The position numbers and the translations under genes were made by a program. Below the pieces are notes generated by a model that did not search any database, was not told where the DNA came from, and saw nothing but the letters and a program-made list of their open reading frames with translations. From positions 186,001 through 250,000 of the forward strand of contig JACKOY010000003.1 of NCBI GenBank assembly GCA_024233935.1: a stretch of DNA of 64,000 bases. Reading direction: 5' to 3'. The DNA comes from Spirochaetales bacterium. Lineage in GTDB: Bacteria; Spirochaetota; Leptospiria; Leptospirales; Leptonemataceae. Shown here piece by piece: positions 59,366 to 64,000 of this stretch. The stretch's first letter is position 1; each line of letters begins with the position of its first letter.

Positions 59366-60784
59366 ATGAACGCGACGAATGCCGCCACCCTGCTTTCGGG
59401 TGGCCTGCTGCTGGCCTTGCTGGCCACTCCGACCCCGGCGCAGGCGCCCGAGGATGCGGAAGCTATTCCAACCCTCGACTACCCGACAATTCTGCAACGC
59501 GCGCTGGCGATCAGTCCCGAAATCCGCGCCGCCCACGCGGCTGTAAACGAAGCCCGGGGAGAAGACGAAGCAACCACCCTGCTACCCTCGAACCCGGAGC
59601 TGGAAGTAAGCGTCCTGAGTGGCCATCGGGACCGTTCGCCGGTGGTCGATTTTTCCACGTCTTCCTTTCTCAAGGACGAGCAACCGTTCGATATTTCTTC
59701 CTCCTTCTATACAGGGACCCGGCAGGGGATCGCCGGCTACGAAGTGGGTCTCAGCCAGGAGCTTGATCTTTCAGGTCGGCCGTCGCTGAACAGAAGCATA
59801 GCCGGGGCGCGAATCCGAATGCGCGCCGCCGAAATGGATCGGGCCATATTTCTCACCCGGTCCGCCGTTCGTGAAAACGTGCTTACACTGGCGGTTCGCG
59901 AACAACAGATCACCAACATCCAGAGTCAGCTGAGGCATCTGCAGGCGTTGCGGGCCCGCATGGGCGCTTTTCGGGATCCACGCCTGGGGACCTACGCCGC
60001 CGTTGCCTTTGCCGGGGACCTGGCAGAGCTGGAAGCCGAAATGGCGCGCCTGCGTCTGGAACGCGATGCAGCCCGCCAGGCCATCGCCGGCCTCATTAAC
60101 GCACCCGAGGGCGACGAAATTCCGGCCCTGAATCCCCGCAGCATTCCACTGCCCGAGCCCGAACCGATCGAAACTCTCCTGGCCCGCGCCAGGCAATATT
60201 CACCGGACCTTCGCATCGCACGGCTCGAACAGGAGTCTGCGTCGTTTGAGGCACAGCTTGCCGATCGCGAAATCTATACGAATCCGACTCTCTTTCTTTC
60301 GTACGGCGAAACCAGAGTTGGAGGCGGATCAACAGCGCCCGTGTTTGTAGGACCGGAACAGGAACGGGAACGCAGCCTGCGTTTCGGCATTCGTATTCCT
60401 CTGCCGGTCTTCAATCGAGGACAGGGTAGCGATCGTATTGCAATGGCGCACGAAGAACGCGCTTCCGCGAACTACGACCAGATTGAACCGCGCCTGGAAT
60501 CTACCGTACGCCAGGCCCATGCCCGCTACATCAATCTGCGCAGCCTGGCCAACCAGCTCGCTGTCAACTCGGCAACTGTGAGCCGCTCGATCGGGCAAAT
60601 CGAAGAGGCTTTCATCGCCGGACGAATCAGCTATCTCGATTTCTGGGGAGAGTACGATCGAACGCTGCGCATGGTGCAACGATATGCGGACACACTCGTC
60701 GAGGCGGCCGCCGCCTGCGGTGAACTGGAACTGGTCACAGGCACACCCATCGGTCCCACAGGCACGGAAGGCACGAATGAATAA
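59366..60784 (+). CDS. CzcC/CusC-type outer membrane efflux protein
   Basis: A 472-residue TolC-family protein with a signal peptide (LLSGGLLLALLATPTPAQA) and two OEP repeats, each with the long helical hairpin. Examples are YPTILQRALAISPEIRAAHAAV with YEVGLSQELDLSGRP, and later IETLLARARQYSPDLRIARLEQE with FGIRIPLPVFNRG. It forms the outer membrane channel of a tripartite metal exporter. First gene of the rightward operon. No clear Shine-Dalgarno precedes the ATG; a second ATG lies 12 bases further in. Confidence 0.9.
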   Translation: MNATNAATLLSGGLLLALLATPTPAQAPEDAEAIPTLDYPTILQRALAISPEIRAAHAAVNEARGEDEATTLLPSNPELEVSVLSGHRDRSPVVDFSTSSFLKDEQPFDISSSFYTGTRQGIAGYEVGLSQELDLSGRPSLNRSIAGARIRMRAAEMDRAIFLTRSAVRENVLTLAVREQQITNIQSQLRHLQALRARMGAFRDPRLGTYAAVAFAGDLAELEAEMARLRLERDAARQAIAGLINAPEGDEIPALNPRSIPLPEPEPIETLLARARQYSPDLRIARLEQESASFEAQLADREIYTNPTLFLSYGETRVGGGSTAPVFVGPEQERERSLRFGIRIPLPVFNRGQGSDRIAMAHEERASANYDQIEPRLESTVRQAHARYINLRSLANQLAVNSATVSRSIGQIEEAFIAGRISYLDFWGEYDRTLRMVQRYADTLVEAAAACGELELVTGTPIGPTGTEGTNE

Positions 60785-60814
60785 GATTCTGGAACCAAGC
60801 CCTTTGAGGAAGCC

Positions 60815-63800
60815 ATGGAAAGACTTATAGAAGCATGCATGCGGAGTCGGCTCTGGATTTCAATGGCTGTGCTGTTTGTAGCCGGCGCGGGAGTTTACTC
60901 CCTGTTACAGTTGCCGATCGATGCAATGCCAGACATCACGAACATTCAGGTGATGGTCAACACGGCCACCGGTCCGCTTGCGCCTGAAGAAATCGAATCC
61001 GATATCACATACCCTGTAGAAGCGGAGCTGGCAGGGCTGCCGGGCGTCGAAGAGATCCGCTCCATCTCGAAGTATGGCCTCTCCCAGGTGATCGTGATTT
61101 TTGAGGACGGTGTGAACGCTTATTTCGCGCGTCAGCTCGTCAGCGAACGGCTGCAGGCATTGAAGGATCGCCTGCCCCCCGGTGTTACGCCCGAGTTCGG
61201 GCCCCTCGCAACCGGCCTCGGCGAAGTGATGCAATACGCCGTCGTGGCAACTCCCGGCGGACGCTTCGCGCGTATGCCGGAAGAGCAGCGCCTCATGGAG
61301 CTACGTACAATCCAGGAATATACGATCAAGCCCGAGTTGAAGACCGTCCCGGGTGTGGAAGAAGTTGATACCATCGGAGGTTACGACCGCGCGGTGCACA
61401 TCGACATTGACCCGGTGCGCATGAACCGGGCCGGACTCGGACTCGGTCATCTCGCGCAGCTCCTGGACGGGCTCGGACAGAACACCGGCGGCGGTTACAT
61501 AGAGACCAACGGGCAACGATTCATTCTGCGTTCGCACGGCCGCATTGAGTCCATTGAACAAATTCGGCGTTTCCCGGTGCGTGTCTACGCGCTGGGCGCC
61601 CCAATTCAACTCGACCAGATCGCCAACGTACACGAGGCCGGCGAACCCCGCGTGGGCGCGGCCACCTACCGCGGACAGGAAACGGTCGTCGCAACCGTAA
61701 TGGTGCGCATTGGTGAGAACAGCCGCAGCGTCGCCCAGGCGGCGCTGGAACGCCTCAAAGTCATTGATCTACCCGATGGCATCGAAGTTGTTCCACTATA
61801 TTCCCAGTCTTATCTGGTAAACTCCACGATTCACACGGTAGAAGAGAACCTGCTCCTGGGCGCGACTCTGGTCGTTGTGGTTCTGTTGCTGCTCCTACGA
61901 AACTTCCGCGCAGCCCTGATCGTATCGCTCGCGATACCGCTTTCCATGCTCTTCGCCGTTTCGGGCATGTTGGCCTCGGGTGTTTCGGCCAACCTCATGA
62001 GTCTCGGCGCCGTTGACTTTGGTCTGGTTGTGGATGGCTCGGTCGTTATGATCGAAAACATAGTGCGTCGCCTGGACGAACGAAGCGGCGCGAAACTGGC
62101 AGCGGGTGAGCGCTTTCAGGTCGTGTTGCAGGCCGCCCGCGAAGTGGCGCCGCCGGTGATCTCGGGACTTCTGATCATCATGGTGGTCTATATTCCGATT
62201 CTTTCGTTTACCGGAATAGAAGGTAAACTTTTTGCGCCGATGGCGAAGACCGTCCTGCTTGCCATTTCCGCGAGTCTCGTTGTGGCCATTGCCGTTATGC
62301 CTATGCTGGCCTTCACATTCCTGAGGCCGCGGGCCGTCGAGCACGAGTCCCGACTGCAGGCGCTGTACCGGCCGGTGTTGCGCTTTTCGCTCACACATCG
62401 TCCCGCTCTTATCGTCGGGGCGGTACTCGTTGCGATTGCGGCGCTCTTTATAAATACACGCCTGGGGTCGGACTTCATACCCGAGATGGATGAGGGAGAC
62501 ATCGTGCTTTCGCTCACGCGCCCCGGTGATATCAGCCTTCCGGAAGTGATTCGCATCCAGCTGGCTACCGAAGCGCTGATAGCTCAATTCGGCGAAGTAG
62601 AAGACGTATACTGCAAACTCGGCGCCGCCGAATCAAACGTCGACCCGAACGGCCTGAATCTCTCCGACACTTTTATCATTCTAAAAAAAGACCGCAGCCA
62701 ATGGCCGCTCCAGGAAAACGGCCAACGGCGCACAAAAGACGAACTGATCGAGGCCATCTGCGAGGCAATTGAGGATACCGCCCAGAGCGAGGAGTGCTCA
62801 CCGGAAGAGCCGATCGGCGGACGCTTCAACGATATTCTGGAAGGAAGCCGGGCCGACGTGGCGTTGCGCATCTTCGGGCCGGACCTGGACCAACTGCTCG
62901 AACTCACAAATCAGGCCCGTGAAATCCTGGAACCGATCGATGGTGTCGACGAAGTGCAGGAGAATCACCTGACGACTCTTCGTCGCAGCACCGTTCTCGA
63001 CTTCAACCTGCGCCCTGATCGTTTGAATGCCTTTGATCTGCACCCCGGCGAAGTGAACCAGGTTTTTGAGACCGCCATGGCCGGATCGACGGTTGGCTAC
63101 TACTATGTCGATGGCATTCGCTTTCCCATTGTGCTGCGTCTGGCCGACGCTTACCGCAACGACCTGAATGGCATCGGTCAGGTTCCGATTGATCGTCCGG
63201 GGGGACAGGTTCTTTCGCTGGGTGAGGTCGGCGCTCTGGTTCGAAGCGAGCAGGTCACGACGATCGCCCGCAACAACTCGCGCCGCTACTCCACGGTCGG
63301 AGTTTTCTTAAAAGACCGGGACCTTCAGAGTTTTGTGGAAGAGGCGCAACAGAAGGTTGCCGAGGGACTCACACTTCCGCCGGGCTTCCACCTGGAATGG
63401 GGCGGGCAATTTAAGAACCTGGTAAAGGCCCGCCTGCGACTGGCAATCGTGGTGCCCGTTACTTTGCTTCTGATTTTCCTGGTGCTGCTGCGCAGCTTTG
63501 GAAGCTTTCGACAAACTCTGTTGATCTTCCTGTGCATTCCGTTTGCGGTCACCGGAGGTGTCTTTGCCCTTTATCTACGCGACATCTCGTTCAGCATACC
63601 AGCTTCGATTGGATTTATCGCGCTTGCCGGCATTGCGATCTTAAACGGGACCGTACTGGTAAACTTCTTTAACCAGCTTCGCCAGCAGGGCAAGAGCGTG
63701 CGCGAAGCCGTTGAACAGGGCGCCCTCACCCGCCTGCGCCCGGTCCTCATGACCGCGCTCGTCGCAAGCATCGGATTTTTGCCCATGGCCTTGAATCGGG

Positions 63801-63940
63801 GAACCGGTGCGGAAGTTCAGCGCCCTCTGGCCACGGTTGTGATCGGCGGTCTGGTCACGGCCACCATGCTCACCCTGCTTCTGCTTCCCGCACTCTATGA
63901 TTGGATGGAAAAACGAAATGAGAAACGCAAAAGTAACTGA
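60815..63940 (+). CDS. Heavy-metal RND efflux pump (CzcA/CusA family)
   Basis: A 1041-residue inner membrane proton/metal antiporter of the HME-RND family with 12 membrane helices and two large periplasmic loops. Family motifs are MPDITNIQVMVNT near the N-terminus and, in the fourth helix, LGAVDFGLVVDGSVVMIEN, the D-F-G-x-x-x-D-G-x-x-x-x-x-E-N signature of CzcA-type exporters of zinc, cobalt, cadmium or nickel. ALAGIAILNGTVLV in the second half is also typical. GAGG stands five bases before the ATG, 30 bases after the TolC-type stop. The metal cannot be fixed without more data. Confidence 0.95.
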   Translation: MERLIEACMRSRLWISMAVLFVAGAGVYSLLQLPIDAMPDITNIQVMVNTATGPLAPEEIESDITYPVEAELAGLPGVEEIRSISKYGLSQVIVIFEDGVNAYFARQLVSERLQALKDRLPPGVTPEFGPLATGLGEVMQYAVVATPGGRFARMPEEQRLMELRTIQEYTIKPELKTVPGVEEVDTIGGYDRAVHIDIDPVRMNRAGLGLGHLAQLLDGLGQNTGGGYIETNGQRFILRSHGRIESIEQIRRFPVRVYALGAPIQLDQIANVHEAGEPRVGAATYRGQETVVATVMVRIGENSRSVAQAALERLKVIDLPDGIEVVPLYSQSYLVNSTIHTVEENLLLGATLVVVVLLLLLRNFRAALIVSLAIPLSMLFAVSGMLASGVSANLMSLGAVDFGLVVDGSVVMIENIVRRLDERSGAKLAAGERFQVVLQAAREVAPPVISGLLIIMVVYIPILSFTGIEGKLFAPMAKTVLLAISASLVVAIAVMPMLAFTFLRPRAVEHESRLQALYRPVLRFSLTHRPALIVGAVLVAIAALFINTRLGSDFIPEMDEGDIVLSLTRPGDISLPEVIRIQLATEALIAQFGEVEDVYCKLGAAESNVDPNGLNLSDTFIILKKDRSQWPLQENGQRRTKDELIEAICEAIEDTAQSEECSPEEPIGGRFNDILEGSRADVALRIFGPDLDQLLELTNQAREILEPIDGVDEVQENHLTTLRRSTVLDFNLRPDRLNAFDLHPGEVNQVFETAMAGSTVGYYYVDGIRFPIVLRLADAYRNDLNGIGQVPIDRPGGQVLSLGEVGALVRSEQVTTIARNNSRRYSTVGVFLKDRDLQSFVEEAQQKVAEGLTLPPGFHLEWGGQFKNLVKARLRLAIVVPVTLLLIFLVLLRSFGSFRQTLLIFLCIPFAVTGGVFALYLRDISFSIPASIGFIALAGIAILNGTVLVNFFNQLRQQGKSVREAVEQGALTRLRPVLMTALVASIGFLPMALNRGTGAEVQRPLATVVIGGLVTATMLTLLLLPALYDWMEKRNEKRKSN

Positions 63941-64000
63941 TCTACCGGTCTGGCGGCGATGGGCGACCCCGGCTCTAATCGGACTTTGCATTTTTGCCGC
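63918..64000 (+). CDS. N-terminus of the probable RND membrane fusion protein (cut by window edge)
   Basis: An ATG at 63918 opens a frame to the window end, overlapping the pump gene by 23 bases. The visible 27 residues (MRNAKVTDLPVWRRW, then ATPALIGLCIFAA) look like a short cytoplasmic segment and a membrane or signal helix. In HME-RND operons the third gene encodes the periplasmic adaptor (CzcB/CusB), which is the natural assignment here; the domain itself is outside the window. Confidence 0.6.
   Translation, partial: MRNAKVTDLPVWRRWATPALIGLCIFA

Overview
The window is about 64 kb of GC-rich, gene-dense bacterial chromosome with roughly 65 protein genes and no tRNA, rRNA, insertion sequence, prophage or CRISPR array that I can recognise. 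The host is a diderm: it encodes Lgt, TolC-type and RND efflux proteins and several lipoproteins with loose lipoboxes. It is flagellated (a long FliD). The housekeeping set, the lax lipoboxes, the number of c-di-GMP, PAS and GHKL signalling genes and the secreted proteins of unknown family suggest a spirochaete of the Leptospirales. That placement is an inference and was not tested.

Layout. 1-2.0 kb: the 5' end of a probable lipoprotein gene, an Rpn/PD-(D/E)XK nuclease-like gene and a hypothetical gene. 2.1-4.6 kb (+): enolase, a DivIC/FtsB-like protein and ClpP, closed by a clear terminator. 5.1-11.5 kb (-): a membrane glycosyltransferase, a CHAT protease-like protein, a PilZ protein, a Cys-rich protein, RnfC-like and RnfD-like proteins, a PTS IIA(Ntr)-like protein and a membrane protein. 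11.6-14.0 kb (-): RsmD, LapA-like, zinc-ribbon, MoeB/ThiF-like and HEAT-repeat genes. 14.1-20.7 kb: a DUF2231-like membrane protein (+), then (-) a coupled 2-oxoglutarate dehydrogenase E1-HDOD-GGDEF operon, a Rieske protein and a lipoprotein.

20.8-25.5 kb holds three tandem paralogous secreted, cysteine-rich serine-hydrolase-like genes. Each is followed by its own terminator or lies between terminators, and a membrane-anchored protein gene lies upstream. 25.6-30.0 kb: a PAS/Fis-type regulator with a histone H1-like tail, a helical protein and FliD. 30.1-39.1 kb: AroE, FolC, PepP and Lgt (+); two secreted helical proteins and a STAS protein (-); a DUF547 protein (+).

39.1-43.9 kb is a tightly packed five-gene secondary-metabolite operon: type III polyketide synthase, ICMT-like methyltransferase, acyl carrier protein, fatty-acyl-AMP ligase and FAD oxidoreductase. 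It probably makes a long-chain alkylpyrone, alkylresorcinol or quinone-type lipid. 44.0-46.8 kb: small membrane and hypothetical proteins, a YqiA-like hydrolase and a Lys/Ala-rich histone H1-like miniprotein. 46.75-47.85 kb is the largest gap.

47.9-53.5 kb (-): a dipeptidase, two tandem GHKL-ATPase-like proteins, an SDR, a KefB-type antiporter and a TM2 protein. 53.7-57.7 kb (+): a MASE1-CHASE hybrid histidine kinase and a catalase-related protein. 57.8-64 kb: a SnoaL-like protein, DoxX and a membrane-bound LuxR-type regulator (-), divergent from a heavy-metal RND efflux operon (TolC-type, CzcA-type, start of the adaptor) that runs off the window. A pair of 16-bp inverted repeats in the divergent region looks like the regulator's operators.

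The best candidates for something new are the type III PKS lipid operon, the triplicated hydrolase array, and the RND efflux switch with its membrane-tethered regulator.
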